Assembly: GCA_011033025.1 (NCBI GenBank)
Contig: WFMF01000631.1
Location: 21,769-85,768, forward strand
DNA length: 64,000 nt
Direction of reading: 5' to 3'
Source: Beroe forskalii
Taxonomy: Eukaryota; Ctenophora; Nuda; Beroida; Beroidae
Below the pieces are notes generated by a model. The model was not told the origin of the DNA. It did no database searches and worked only from the letters and a program-made list of their open reading frames with translations. Both the position numbers and the translations under genes were made by a program. Positions 18,631 to 31,518 of the stretch are shown one piece after another (positions within the stretch are counted from its first letter, which is position 1; each line of letters begins with the position of its first letter).

Positions 18631-21600
18631 TATTATTGCAGTATTCATGAATTGATTTATATATTTTTCTCTCGATAAAATGTATTACTGAAAGCGTGTA
18701 GACAGAGAGCAATTTCACGAAAGACTGCGATAAAATGAATTAATATCAACTAAGTTCTCGTATCCATAAATACAGATCTATTTACAAATTTGCCACCACA
18801 ATGCCTATAATCAAAGTATTCATTGAGTTTGATATGAATTTGAAGAGTCATCTCTTCATGAGCTGCATAGCTGCATTCAGGCAAGAATTCTACGAAGTGG
18901 GCTGAATTTTTGGGTCAAGTAATAGCGAACAAAAAGTAAAAACAATCTGACCGATTGATTCAAAACATTTGTTTTGAATCTACTGATTGCTGTCGAAAAA
19001 TTTACTAAAACCAGTAAAAAATGACAACCGCAAATTGAAAACGTAAATTCAGTAAAATGCAAGGAATTTGCGCGGCCAGCGGGAATTTTGGTACTAATTC
19101 TCACGCCGGGCGCATAATTTTTGTTCCGCGCGCGTGGTATATATCATCAAAATTGTTTCGCGGCAGCAGTATAAACAACTTTTTCGTGGTACCGGCAATA
19201 AAGTTGTACGACGAAGTGCTACGAGTAAAACGTCGTACCCCGAGATTTGAACGGATCTTTAATCACCCATCGGGTAACGACCCGTCCTCCTCTTTAAGGA
19301 AGAAACTCTGGGAAGTTTTTAAAAAGAGATCTAAGCGTTGAGCCATGGGTGTCGAACGACGCTGCGCGCAAAACCATGACTAGGGGGAACGGACATTGTA
19401 TAGAACGGACATTTTATAGAACAGAGATCAGGTAGATTCATCATAAAAGTGTACATAGTTCAAAACTTTTATGGCACTGCCGTTCATGGACTCAACATAA
19501 ATCACCTAGGTGCTCCTCTCAAATCTCATATGGTTAGAAATTTTGAAATTAAGTTTGCGGTCCCACTGATCGGCGCCGATCGGGACATGAAAACGCCTAT
19601 ATGACGAATTGAAAAAGTAGTTATTTGCCTATATCCACAGCTTTAAGTAGTTATTTTCTCATATCCACGAGTTTAAAGCATAACAATCTAATATTTCAGT
19701 TTTTAGTTTAATAATTTCTTGAAACAAAAGAAACTCGTAGTTCACAGTAAAACGGAATTTATTGTAGCTACAATTGAACTCCACAAAACTCACTTGTTTT
19801 TATAATAAAAATACGAATTGTTAAATTGCAAACTGCGACTTTTTAAACCGTCAAATCAAAACTGTGAAACATAAACAAGTAATAAAATTTAAGTTAAATT
19901 TCAAGGAGTAAAGATTGCATTGTGTCACTAATAATCTATTATAAGGCGCACATCATTTGACCTTCATTAAAGCAATTTAAAATGCAATTATATCAATATA
20001 ATAATATATCGTATATCAAGTATTTATTTAAAGAAATCAATCAACGATGTCCCAATCAAAATCAAACATAATTTTCCGTCGATTTGGCCAGCTATAGTGA
20101 ATACTACGGTAAATGTAAAAACACGTTGCCATAGTGATGTCAGCGCGTTGCTATGATAGTCATGACGTCATAATGTACGACGTTGCGGACATCAGGATCC
20201 AGCTATACCCTGCGCAGATGAGGCAAGGGCCAGCTCGGATGAACCAGTGGTCAGGAATACTATACGGATCATATTGTCACTCTTTACGGGGACTATACAA
20301 GTACAGTGTACATGTACAGTATACACTATACACTATACAGTATACACTATACAGGTACATATACAAGTACATATAGTGTACAGGGGTGTAAAACACAATA
20401 ATAAAATCTCCTTTCTCTCTCGATATCTCAACTCAAAAACATGGTGACACCAATATAATTATGATGATATGTTGTCCAATGTGCCACGGGTACATACCAA
20501 TGATATATGTAACTGTGGCACGTAGCAAGTAGCCCAGAATGAGAAGCGAAGGTTCCGGAGGGGGACGGATGAAGTCATGGAAACGCCACACACGGACAGA
20601 GAATGGCGATGATCTTCAGTAGAGTATGATGACATCACGACGTTGCCATGGCAACATCGCATCTCCTCCTTGTAGGGGTGTATCGCCGACTTGACGTGGC
20701 CTAGCATTCTGGGCTTGACGCTGATCGACTGTTATAAACAGCTCCTGAAACATTTGTTAGGGTTAGAATACTGAATAAGTGATTCGGAGGGCAATTAATT
20801 AGTCAAGAGCTGACAAAATTTAGAAAATACATGAAATCAAGGAATACGTTGCCATGTTTGAACATTGCATTTTGGGGATTATAAGTCTGAAGTTCTAGAT
20901 CTCATGTCAACATATTGTGTCACAGTGATTAATGTCCTATTGCAAATTTAAGCCAACCATTAGTCCAACTCATCCGCAGATTGCGGAGATGACTTAAAAG
21001 CTAATTCATCAAGCACATTCCTTGAATATTTTATAAGAACGTGTGTACTCGAGTAATGAGTATTCTGAATCGATCCTGAACATCTTAAACATCTCACTCT
21101 CCCAACTAAAAGCCTACATTAAGCCTGCATTAGGATGCTTGGTGGTTGGTTATGACGTCATTATCACTGCTTAAACTGTACAATTGAGGGCATCTAACCG
21201 CCTGCTTCCCTACAGCTCACAGTCGCACACATATAAACGCAGTAGTAATACCGCTACAGGCTAAGTTATAAATAGCGATATAACTAAAATGCTGCTCATA
21301 GGTCGCAATGCACTCGAACCACGACACTCCTTTTTCTAAAGACGTAGGAGCAATTTCCCGAAAGTTAGAGTTAATGCACATTAGGTTCATTAGTAAGTAT
21401 GTTAGGCAGCTCGCTTTACAAAACATTCGGTTAAATATTTAAGAGCATTGTACGTTTAGTCGTTTAATATATACCCTACTGTCTTTCAAGCAGCATAGAG
21501 ATCAACCAAAGACGTTATTTAGATCCAAAATACTAAAATACAGTGATTAGCTCAAAAGTCCAGTGTTTAGTTCAAATTTCATTTAAAGTTCAGTGTTTAA

Positions 21601-21892
21601 ATCAATAATTGAGCTAAAGGAGCACCCGAAATATACACAGAACTTGCAAAACGCTTCATATAACTCCAAACAAGCCAATATGTCACACTCAGACATCCTG
21701 AAATTCCCTATAACGGCAGATTATCAATCTCATCTCAATGTATGACGTACTCTAACAGGCTAGCATATGATCATTTCACGTGTAAAAAGGCAGTGTTATT
21801 TCACCAATTTCCCATATTAATCTCTGACACTGCGTCACCCTGAACGCCTATCCCAACTTCAACAGGCCTTATGACAGATTCTCACGCCCTAT
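18631..21892. repeat. Duplicated segment, copy A
   Basis: Aligns with 24360-24427 plus 26043-29067. The block 19722-21480 is almost identical to 26886-28665, while 18735-19720 is clearly more diverged with many indels. The homology stops at cacgccctata on the right. It contains no convincing gene; a 19057-19341 reading frame differs strongly from its partner in copy B. Confidence 0.9.
21141..21202 (+). repeat. CRE-bounded palindrome in copy A
   Basis: TGACGTCATTATCAC at 21153, with feet GGTGGTT (21141) and AACCGCC (21196-21202). The closing CRE is lost (gagggcatc). Its partner in copy B is 28330-28390. Confidence 0.7.
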
Positions 21893-21894
21893 AG

Positions 21895-22010
21895 GGGCGG
21901 GGCCAAGTCCAATTTTGTCCAATTATGTCCAATTTTGTCCAATGGTTTTTTGTCCAATTCTCAAAAATGAGGGTTAACTTTTGGACAAAATTGGACAAAT
22001 TGGACATTTT
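21895..22010. repeat. TGTCCAATTTTGTCC foldback
   Basis: Four direct TGTCCAATT-type units face two GGACAAATTGGACA-type units across ~40 bp. It resembles the GGGACA family at 6.1-6.6 kb, with gtccaat in place of gtcccaat. It lies exactly at the right end of copy A. Confidence 0.75.
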
Positions 22011-22072
22011 TTTTTGCTTCCAACTGTTAAGCTGTATAGCTTTGGGATTATCAAAATTCCATAGAAATAAAT

Positions 22073-24355
22073 AACCCCAAAAAAACCCCCAAAAAAAAAA
22101 TTTTAAAAACCCCCTTTTTTTTTAAAAAGGGGGGACTCAAATTCCCTTTTAAAAAAAAAAATTTTTTTTAAAAACCCCAAAAAATTTTGGGGTTAAAATT
22201 TTTTTTTTTGGGGAAAAAAAACCCCCCAAAACCCCCCTTTTTAAAATTAAAAAAAAAAAAAAAAAAATTTAAACCGGGGGAAAAAAAAAGGGGGGGTTTT
22301 TTTAAAAAAAACCCCAAATTTTTAAAATTTTTTTTTTTAAAACCCGCCCCCCTTTTTTTTTTTTTTCCCTTTTTTTTTTTTTAAAAAACCCGTTTTAAAA
22401 ACCAAAGCCCCCTTTTTCCCCCCCCAAAAAAAAAAAAACCATTTTTAAAAAAAAAATTTTTTTTTTTTTAAAAAAAAAGGGGGGAAAAAAAAATTTAAAA
22501 AAAAATTTTTTTCCCCCAAAAAAAAACCCCAAACCCGGGCCCCCAAAATTTTAAAAACCCCAAAAAGGGGGGTTTAAAGGAAAAATTTCTTTTTTTCCCT
22601 TTTTTTTTAAAAAACCCAAAAAACCCCCCCCCAAACCCCCCCCCCCGGGTTTTTAAAACCCCCAAAGGTTGGGGGAAAAATTAATTTTTTTTAAAAAAAC
22701 CCCCTTTTTTTTTTTAAAAATGGGAAAAAAAAAAAAAGGGGGTTTTTTTTGGGTTTTTGGGGAAAAGGGGGGGTTTAAAAAATTTTTAAAAAAAAAAAAG
22801 GTTTTAAAAAAGGGAAATTTTCCCCGGGGGTTTCCCCAAAAACCCCCCCAAAAAAAAAAGGGGGGGGGGGAAAAAGGGAAAAAAAAGGGGGGGGTTTAAA
22901 AAATTTGTTTTAAAAGGGTTTTTTTGGGGGGGCCCCTTTTCCCCCGGGGGGGTTTTTTTTTTAAAAAAGGGGTTTTCCCCCATGTTTTTCCCTTTTTTTT
23001 GGGGGGCCCAAAACCCCCCCCCCCGGAAAAAGGGCCCCCCCTGGGGGGCCCCCCCGGGTTCCCCCCCCCCCCAAAAAACCCCCCCGGGGGGCCCCAAAAA
23101 AAAACCCCTTTGGGGGCCGGTTTTTGGGGTTTTTTGGGGGGGGGCCGGGGGTTTTTTGGGGAAAAAGGGGGGGGGAAAAAAAGGGGCCTTTTCCCCCCCC
23201 TTTTTTGGGGTTAACAGTTTAAACCAAAAATTTAGTTTGGGGGAACCCCAAAAAAACCCTTCCCAGGGGGGGAACCCAAAAAAAAGGGGGGGGTTTTTTA
23301 AAAAAGGGGGTTTTTAAAAAATTTTTTTTAAAAAAAAAAGGGGGGGAAAAAAAGGTGTAAAAAAACCCCCCGGGGGGGCCCCCGGGGGGGGGAAAAAGGG
23401 GTTTTTTTCCCCAAGGGGCGGGGTTTAACCCCTTTCCCCCTTTTTTTCCGGCCCCCTTTAAGGTTTCCCCGGGGGGTTTTTTTTTTGGGGGTTAATTTCC
23501 CCCCGGGGGTTTTTTTCGGGGGGGTTTTTTCCCCGGGTTTTGGGAAAAATTTAAAGGGGGTGGGGAAAAAAAAAAAAGGGGGGGAAAAATTTTTGGGGGT
23601 TTGAACTCCCCCGGGGGAAAAATTTTTTTAACCCCCCCCAAATTTTTTAAAAACCCCCAAATTTTTAACTGGGGGGAAAATTTCCCCGGGTCATTAAACC
23701 CGGGGGGGTTTTTTAAAAAAACCCTTTTTTAAACCCCCTTTTTTTAAAAAACCCCCCTTTTTTTTTTTAAATTTGGAAAAAAAGGGGGGTTTTAATTTTA
23801 AAAGGGGGCCCCCCCAAAAAAATTTTTTAAAAAATTTTTTTTTTTTTTTAAAAAATTTTTTTTTTGGGGGGGGGTTTTTTTTTTTTTTGGGGGGGGCCCC
23901 CCCAAAAAAAAAAAAAAAATTTTTTGGGGGGCCCCCTTTTGGGGGGGGGGTTTTTTTGGGGGCCCCCCCGGCCGGCGGTTTAAAAAGGGGGTTTTTTTTT
24001 TTTTTGGGTTTTGGGGTTGGGGGGGGGTTTTTTTTCCCCGGGGGGGTTTTTTTTTTTAAAATAAAAAAGGGGAAAGGGGGGAAAAGCAAAAAAAGGGGTT
24101 TTTTTTTAATTTTTAAAAAATTTTAAATTTTTTTTTAAAAAAAAATTTTTTTATTAAGGGCCCTGGGAAAAAATTTTTTAAAAAAAAGGGAAAATTTTTT
24201 TTTCCCCCCGGGGGGGGGGGAAAACCTTTGGGGGGGGGGGGAAATTAAAATTGGGGGGGTTTTTTGGGCCTTTTTGGGGGGGTTTTTTTTTTTTTAAAAA
24301 AAAAGGGGAAAAAAAAATTTTTTTTTAAATTTTTGCCAAAAAAATTTTTTTTAAA
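22073..24355. other. Homopolymer-run block, probable sequencing or assembly artefact
   Basis: Nearly every base occurs in runs of 3-12 (aaaaccccttttgggg-like) for 2.28 kb, unlike anything else here. Normal sequence resumes abruptly on both sides. Any open frame inside is meaningless (strings of K, F, G and P). It separates copies A and B, so it may hide real sequence, possibly the left part of copy B. Confidence 0.9.
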
Positions 24356-24430
24356 CTATTATATTGTAGTATTTATGAATTGAATTATATTATTTTCTCT
24401 CGATAAAATGTATTACTGAAAGCGTGTATA

Positions 24431-26041
24431 AACAAGAATTGCGCCTGCCGGTAAAATTCTTGTTTTCCACCGGTCCCGTATGCAGGCGCTTAGTTTCCCT
24501 CCCCGGCATAAGAAAAGAAGATGAATAACAGATAATTCAAATTCCTTGTATCGTATGCGCGTAACTTTGTGGAGGGGCGAAGGTTTCACGTGTGATCATC
24601 AGTTTAATTACGCCGCGCAGGGGCATGTTTCGTAGGTTCGTTGTTGTTTTAGATTTCGCGCGAAGCTTTTATTTCATTTATGCAGGTTTTGTTACGTTAG
24701 CAGCTAGTCGACTCCTCGTACGCATTTGCCTACTTCGCTACTTATGATTACGCTGTTCATTAAATATAAAGAATTATCGGAGATAGGATACTTGTAACAC
24801 TGTATTACAATAGCGTTATCAATTATTTCATTCATGTCAATGGAGATAGGATACTAATTCATCATTTCTGGTATCCTAACTCCAGTATAAACTAAGTTAT
24901 TTTTGCAGATTATGGTGGACAGGGATCCTAAGGTACCATAGGATTGTCTTTCACTCACCAAAATTTGGCAATGGATTTATGATATTTTTTAACTTCAATT
25001 TTTAGGCCTAAAATGACATATTTGAGTATGGAATCGATTCCAAAGGGTGGAGGGGCCTCCAGAGAGGCAGTAGACAAAAGTTGGAGATAGGATTGTTTTG
25101 CACTCAGCTTTTTTTGCACTCAGTCGACGATTTGATCTTTTGATATGATAAATGGTTAATAAATCATTTTACTCCGAGATGACCAATGATCATTGACTAT
25201 TATATTGGATTTTGTTCAACATAATATTTCTTCGAAAAGAACTTTGATGATTCATTTCAGCTGCTTGTCCCATAACTCTGTCGTAGCAATTGGATTACTA
25301 TTTCCCGAAAAGCTGAAATTATAGTTGTTGCCTACTTTTGTTGGTCAAAATGTCAGTAATAAAGTTAGAATTAGTAAGTCATAATTATTTTATGACTAAC
25401 TATCGGGCCGAGGGTTACTCCCTTAACAGGCTAACCTGCTGGATTCCGGCGGCTGGAATGACTTGGGCCGAATTCAGCCTCGCATATATGATACCTTTCT
25501 GATAAAGGAAGAAATTGGACATAATTTGGCACGGACGCCGGCCGTGGCGCGCGCACGTGCAAGCGAATACTGCCTCCTGATTGGTTGTTAGCATGGTTAC
25601 CACAGTTGAGGTAGTATGTACAAATTTTCCGGGCACTTTCTGAACTTGTCCATTGCCAACCCTCTCATTTGCCTTTTTGTATATACAAAAAGGCCAATGG
25701 GGAGGGAAAAAATCTTATATATAAAGTAAATTCACACGTGAATAATGTTTGTCTGTGCGGGCGCACACCATTAAATTTGAGCTTGCCAAGTAAGTATCAA
25801 GAGAAACAAAGGCAAACGGGAGAAATGAGGCGCCGTTGCTATGGAAACCAATTTTCGCACGTGCAGATGATAATCAGTTCTTTGAGAGTGCTTTCTGATA
25901 CGTTGTTGACTGCTGCATTGTAGCGTTTGAAAGAACGGTGTGTTTACTGTTTTTCAAATGAAATTCAAGATCTGAAGATAGAGGACGGGTATGGCTAGCA
26001 TCGAACGAGGTGGCGCGAAGCCCAACGGGCCTGCTAGTATA
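24431..26041. mobile_element. Insertion in copy B containing family S copy 3
   Basis: The 30 nt hairpin (24433-24462) is followed by TTTCCCTCCCC (24494-24504), exactly complementary to GGGGAGGGAAA (25699-25709). The GCCTTTTTG...CAAAAAGGC hairpin is at 25671-25694. A further ~330 bp on the right ends in cccaacgggcctgctag. GTATA on both sides (24426-24430, 26037-26041) may be the target duplication; copy A gives the near-empty site. No transposase is visible. Confidence 0.65.
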
Positions 26042-28329
26042 GACGATAAAATAAATCATTTTCAACTAAGTTCTCGTGATCGTATCCATAGATACAGATA
26101 TATTTACGAATTTGTCACCACAATACCCAACCAAAGTACTCATTGAGTTTGATATGAATTGAAGAGACAGGTGTTGCATTCAAGCAAGAACGTGGGTTGA
26201 CTTTTTGGGTCAAGTAACAGCGATTAAAAACTAAAAAACAATCCGATCCATCGATTCATTCATTTATGATTGATGTCGAAAAATTTACTAAAACCAGTTA
26301 AAATTGACAGCTGCAAATTGAAAACGTAAATTCAGTAAAATGCCAAGAAATTGCGCGGCCAGTGGGAATTTATTTGGTACCAATTCTCGACGCGCGCACA
26401 ATTTTTGGTCCGCGCGCGTGGTATATATCATCAAAATTGTTTCGCGACCGCAGTACAAACAACTTTTTCGTGGTACCGGCAATAAAGTTGGACAACGAAG
26501 ACATCAGCCTGTATCGCAAATGCTACGAATAAACCTCGGTCCCCCGCGATTTGAACGGAGCTTTTCTCACCCATCGGGTTTCGACCCATCCCCCTATAAA
26601 AAGAAGAACCCCTATGAAGTCTTTATTTGAAAAAGATAATGGAGATCTAAGCGTTGAGCCATGGGCTTCGAAAGACGCCGCGCGAAAAAGCATGACTGGG
26701 GGGGGCGGACTAGGGGGGTCCCGCCGATCGGCGCCAATCGGAACATGAAGCCGCCTAAGTGAAGAATTGGAAAATTATTTATTGCCTTTATTCACGGGAG
26801 TATGTAGTTATTTGCCTATACCCATGGGATTAAACCATAATCGAATATTTCAGTTTTTATAAGTTCAATCATTTCTTGAAAAGTTGAAACAAAAGAAACT
26901 CGTAGTTCACAGTAAAACGGAATTTATTGTAGCTACAATTGAACTCCACAAAACTCACTTGTTTTTATAATAAAAATACGAATTGTTAAATTGCAAACTG
27001 CGACTTTTAAACCGTCAAATCAAAACTGTGAAACATAAACAAGTAATAAAATTTAAGTTAAATTTCAAGGAGTAAAGATTGCATTGTGTCACTAATAATC
27101 TATTACAAGGCGCACATCATTTGACCTTCATTAAAGCAATTTAAAATGCAATTATATCAATATAATAATATATCGTATATCAAGTATTTATTTAAAGAAA
27201 TCAATCAACGATGTCCCAATCAAAATCAAACATAATTTTCCGTCGATTTGGCCAGCTATAGTGAATACTACGGTAAATGTAAAAACACGTTGCCATAGTG
27301 ATGTCAGCGCGTTGCTATGATAGTCATGACGTCATAATGTACGACGTTGCGGACATCAGGATCCAGCTATACCCTGCGCAGATGAGGCAAGGGCCAGCTC
27401 GGATGAACCAGTGGTCAGGAATACTATACGGATAATATTGTCACTCTCTACGGGGACTATACGAGTACATTGTACATGTACAGTATACATGCACAGTATA
27501 CAGAATACACTATACAGGTACATATACAAGTACATATAGTGTACAGGGGTGTAAAACACAATAATAAAATCTCCTCTTTCTCTCGATATCTCAACTCAAA
27601 AACATGGTGACACCAATATAATTATGATGATATGTTGTCCAATGTGCCACGGGTACATACCAATGATATATGTAACTGTGGCACGTAGCAAGTAGCCCAG
27701 AATGAGAAGCGAAGGTTCCGGAGGGGGACGGATGAAGTCATGGTAACGCCACACACACGGACAGAGAATGGCGATGATCTTCAGTAGAGTATGATGACAT
27801 CACGACGTTGCCATGGCAACATCACATCTCCTCCTTGTAGGGGTGGATCGCCAACTTGACGTGGCCTAGCATTCTGGGCTTGACGCTGATCGACTGTTAT
27901 AAACAGCTCCTGAAAACATTAGTAAGGGTTAGAAGACTGAATTAGTGAAGTAGTGATACGGAGGGCAATTAATCAGTCAAGAGCTGAAAAGATTTGAAAA
28001 ATTCATGAAATCAAGGAATACGTTTCCATTTTCTTTGAACATTGCACTTTGGGGATTATGAGTCTCAAGTTCTAGATCTGAATTTCTACATCTCATGTCA
28101 ACATGTGTCACAGTGATTAATGTCCCATTGCAAATTTAAGCCAACCATTAGTCCAACTCATCCGCAGATTGCGGAGATGACTTAAAAGCTAATTCATCAA
28201 GCACATTCCTTGAATATTTTAATAGAACGTGTGTACTCGAGTAATGAGTATTCTGAATCGATCCTGAACATCTTAAACCTCTCACTCTCCCATCTAAAAG
28301 CCTACATTAAGCCTGCGTTAGGATGTTTT

Positions 28330-28390
28330 GTGTTTGCTGATGACGTCATTATTACTGCGTAGACTGTAGAATTGAGGGCATCTAACCGCC
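28330..28390 (+). repeat. CRE-bounded palindrome in copy B
   Basis: TGACGTCATTATTAC at 28341 and AACCGCC foot at 28384-28390; the left foot has decayed relative to copy A. Confidence 0.65.
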
Positions 28391-29433
28391 TGCTTCCCTA
28401 TAGCGCACACATATAAACGTAGTAGTAATACCGCTACAGGCTAAGTTATAAATAGCGATATAACTAAAATGCTGCTCATAGGTCGCAATGCACTCGAACC
28501 ACGACACTCCTTTTTCTAAAGACGTAGGAGCAATTTCCCGAAAGTTAGAGTTAATGCACATTAGGTTCATTAGTAAGTATGTTAGGCAGCTCGCTTTACA
28601 AAACATTCGGTTAAATATTTAAGAGCATTGTACGTTTAGTCGTTTAATATATACCCTACTGTCTCTTGAACAGCATAGAGATCAACCAAAGACGTTATTT
28701 ATATCCAAAATACTAAAATACAGTGATTAGCTCAAAAGTCCAGAGTTTAGTTCAAACTCCATTTAAAGTTCAGTGTTAAAATCAATAATAGAGCTACAGG
28801 ATAACCCGAACTATACACAGAACTTGCAGAATACTTCATAGCTCCAAACAATCCAATATGCGACACTCATATGGAATTCCCTATAACGGCAGATTATCGA
28901 TCTCATTTCACATTATAGCGTACAGTCTAGCAGATGAACATTTCACGTGTAAAAAGGCAGTTCTATTTCACCAATTTCCCATTTAAGGGCTGGCAATGGC
29001 GTCACTCTGAACGCCTATTCCAACTTCAACATGTCTTATGACAGATTGTTATTTCTCACGCCCTATAACTTAGGAATGTGACATCAGTACATTACTTCTA
29101 ATATTGAGAGTAATAGAGTAAAATTAGATGGTGAATCTAGGACACTGGACCAGCAATTCAACGTGCTCGACTTGGCGGTGTTTCTGACACATGTTACAAA
29201 GCGTAACAAAGCGTCATTAAATCCATGAAAAATTCGTGTAAATCGGTAAATCAGAAGAGACTGTCACGTGACTGCATTGCTTAGAAAACACAAGAGGTAT
29301 GAGATAATCCCTTTCACCTAGCGTAATCCGGGCGTTATAGTATTGCGAAGACTAAACGGTGATTTTAGGATGGACGAAGGATTTTAAACCTCAGGAGAAA
29401 CAGGCTTTGTTCGTAGTAACCTGGGTCAATTGA

Positions 29434-29493
29434 GGTGAGATGACGTAATTATCATAGCTTTAAGTAGTGAGTTGATGACGTTTAAAAGCCTAT
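29434..29493 (+). repeat. CRE-bounded palindrome, variant TGACGTAA
   Basis: TGACGTAATTATCATAGCTT at 29441, closing GTTGATGACGT near 29472-29481, followed by the foot-like gcctatt. Confidence 0.7.
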
Positions 29494-29650
29494 TATTGCA
29501 CGGGCTTTAGTTCGGCACTGGATATTACGGAATTCTCGCATTCACAAAGGATCTGCATTTATTAGATTCCACTATTCAATGAAGGTTATAAGAGTAGATT
29601 GTAGAACTCTGCACACCATGATACACAATCAAAGTAAGGCTGGTGAGATT

Positions 29651-29692
29651 GAAGTCATTATCATTGTTTAGAATGGTGACTTGATGACGCCG
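29651..29692 (+). repeat. CRE-bounded palindrome, decayed left CRE
   Basis: gaagtcattatcattgttta then gaatggtgacttgatgacg, the family order with TGACGTCA degraded on the left. Confidence 0.65.
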
Positions 29693-29890
29693 AACAATCT
29701 GCCTCTAGTGTGTGGGGTGCAACCCCACACCCAACCCCCTTCATGCACTGACAGGCTTAGATAGGCTCAGATCTACGAGTCAAGACGTAACTGTTGCAGA
29801 CATCTATTGTACAGCATGTAATTAGAGAATTAAGTAATTTGGTAATTGCTGTGGTAGGCCACATATTAGCCGGTCTGAGGGGCTTGAGAG

Positions 29891-29933
29891 TGACATCATT
29901 ATCATAGCTTTACGTGGTGAATTGATGACATCA
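29891..29933 (+). repeat. CRE-bounded palindrome, TGACATCA at both ends
   Basis: 43 bp from TGACATCATTATCA to GATGACATCA. Both ends carry the same C-to-T-type change (TGACATCA), so the two feet stay complementary in spacing. Confidence 0.75.
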
Positions 29934-30263
29934 GACAGTCAACGTATCATGCGAGATGTAGTTCTAGTAATTATATAACAGAGCCAAATTTCTTGACTGA
30001 GAGGCTTATGGGTTACATGATGTGCAGACTGTTCCTGATTTTAGAGCAGGCGACCTGATGCCTGTGTAGTGTGTTGTACGCTACTTGATGGTACTAAATG
30101 TCAGGGAGACTGAGGTAGCTGGAGTAATGTACACCATTCTTTACATGGTTTCAAGGTGAGATGGCATCAGTACAGCACCAAATACTCAAATAGTGGCATT
30201 CCGCTTGAGTCATGGTATCGTGTGTAGACAAGATATTATGTTCATGACAGGGCCATTGAGCAC

Positions 30264-30350
30264 TGTCCATAAGGGGTAATCAGAAGAATGAAGATATAAC
30301 ATTGAAATATCAAATGTTATCTTCTTTCTTCTGATTACCCCTTATGGACA
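30264..30350. repeat. 87 nt near-perfect hairpin
   Basis: Arms begin TGTCCATAAGGGGTAATCAG and its exact complement; pairing continues about 40 nt per arm with one mismatch and a 2 nt bulge, leaving a loop of about 8 nt. It could be a miRNA-precursor-like hairpin or a very small MITE. No terminal target duplication was evident. Confidence 0.85.
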
Positions 30351-31480
30351 AAACTAAATTTTAGTCCCTATATGGCCACAATATATGGCATCTTCCATTG
30401 TATCTGGTGTTCGTGATGTTCCCTTGTCAACAGCTAGTAGATTTTATAGGTAAAGTAGATAGGATCATCACTCAGCTATTAATTGGCGCCACGTAAAACA
30501 GCACTGATTGTGTGATATAGGGGCAGTTATAGGGAGTTATAGGGGCAGGAGATGGGGAAGGACCAATTATATAGACTCTCTCCCTCAGCGCATCGGGGGG
30601 GGGTATACATGCTAAATAGCTGTCTAATTGGTGCAGGTCATTATAAAGAATGTGTACACACAGCGTGTACACCTACACACTCTTACACACATTCCCCTCA
30701 TCTTCATTAAATACACACTCCTCCCCCCCTTGCTCCTTCACAAAAACTATAGACTAATTGCCGAGAGGGACGGGTAGAGAGGGGACTAAGTGGGACTGTT
30801 ACTTCCCTGATATAACATTCACTCTTATATGAGAGTGCCTACTGACTTTGCCTAAAATGTGGAGGGAGAGAGGACAAACAAAGCCCTCTTCATTTGGGTA
30901 CAGTGACACAACTTGACCAGCCCTCCATCATCACACTGGGTGTGATATCCGTGGTAATAACATCCCGCCGAGTAGGGAAAAGAGGTGCATATTGAAGATA
31001 GTAGGGAAACGAGGTGCATATTGTTTATTTGGGGAGAGCAGGTCACCTCATTCTCTCATTACATACTCCTAGCAGCTAAACTGTCATTTACAACTTTACA
31101 TACTCATGTTTATATCCAGCAGCCTTTTATATTGTGTCAGAGGGTTAAAGAGAGGGAGATTTAGGGAAATTAGGGCATTCATAATATGCCCTAAATATAC
31201 CTAGCTAAGAGAGTACCTTTTATAATGCCCACAATTCTCAAAATTACAATTCCCACAATTATAAAACCCCAAATTACAGGTCCTACGACCATGAAGCAGT
31301 GAAGCACACACTGGGATGAATTTTCAAGGAGAAAAGGTAAGAATTTGATGTGATTCTTGTGTAGTAGTCCATACAAGAGCAGTTACAGAGGGGAGATAAG
31401 CGGTCGGGCAGGAGGATTTGTGGAGCTTCCTCAGCTTGAGGTGTCTTATGACGGACATGAATAAAGCAGAGGGTTCTGAG

Positions 31481-31518
31481 TGATGTCATCATCATGTTTA
31501 AAGTGAGGAATTGATGAC
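31481..31518 (+). repeat. CRE-bounded palindrome, diverged
   Basis: tgatgtcatcatcatgttta followed by gtgaggaattgatgac; recognisable core order with altered CREs. Confidence 0.6.

Larger units (their letters stand above)
24360..29067. repeat. Duplicated segment, copy B, with insertion
   Basis: It begins with gtatttatgaattg...gaaagcgtgta (24371-24427), matching 18640-18697. It is then interrupted by a 1.6 kb insertion (24431-26041) absent from copy A, and resumes as caactaagttctcgt. The offset to copy A is about 7.17 kb through the near-identical block. Confidence 0.9.

Noticed and set aside
21217..21426. Minus-strand frame (FCKASCLTYLLMN) repeated at 28382-28606
   Set aside because: Present twice only because the DNA is duplicated. 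It has no domain or splice support, and its one difference in the end region alters the frame.
22187..24126. Long open frames rich in F, K, G and P
   Set aside because: They arise in the homopolymer-run block; composition is dictated by repeated letters and no real domain is visible.
24431..26041. Helitron assignment from the CTAG-like right end
   Set aside because: The left end has no TC start and GTATA appears duplicated, which Helitrons do not do; kept only as a comment.
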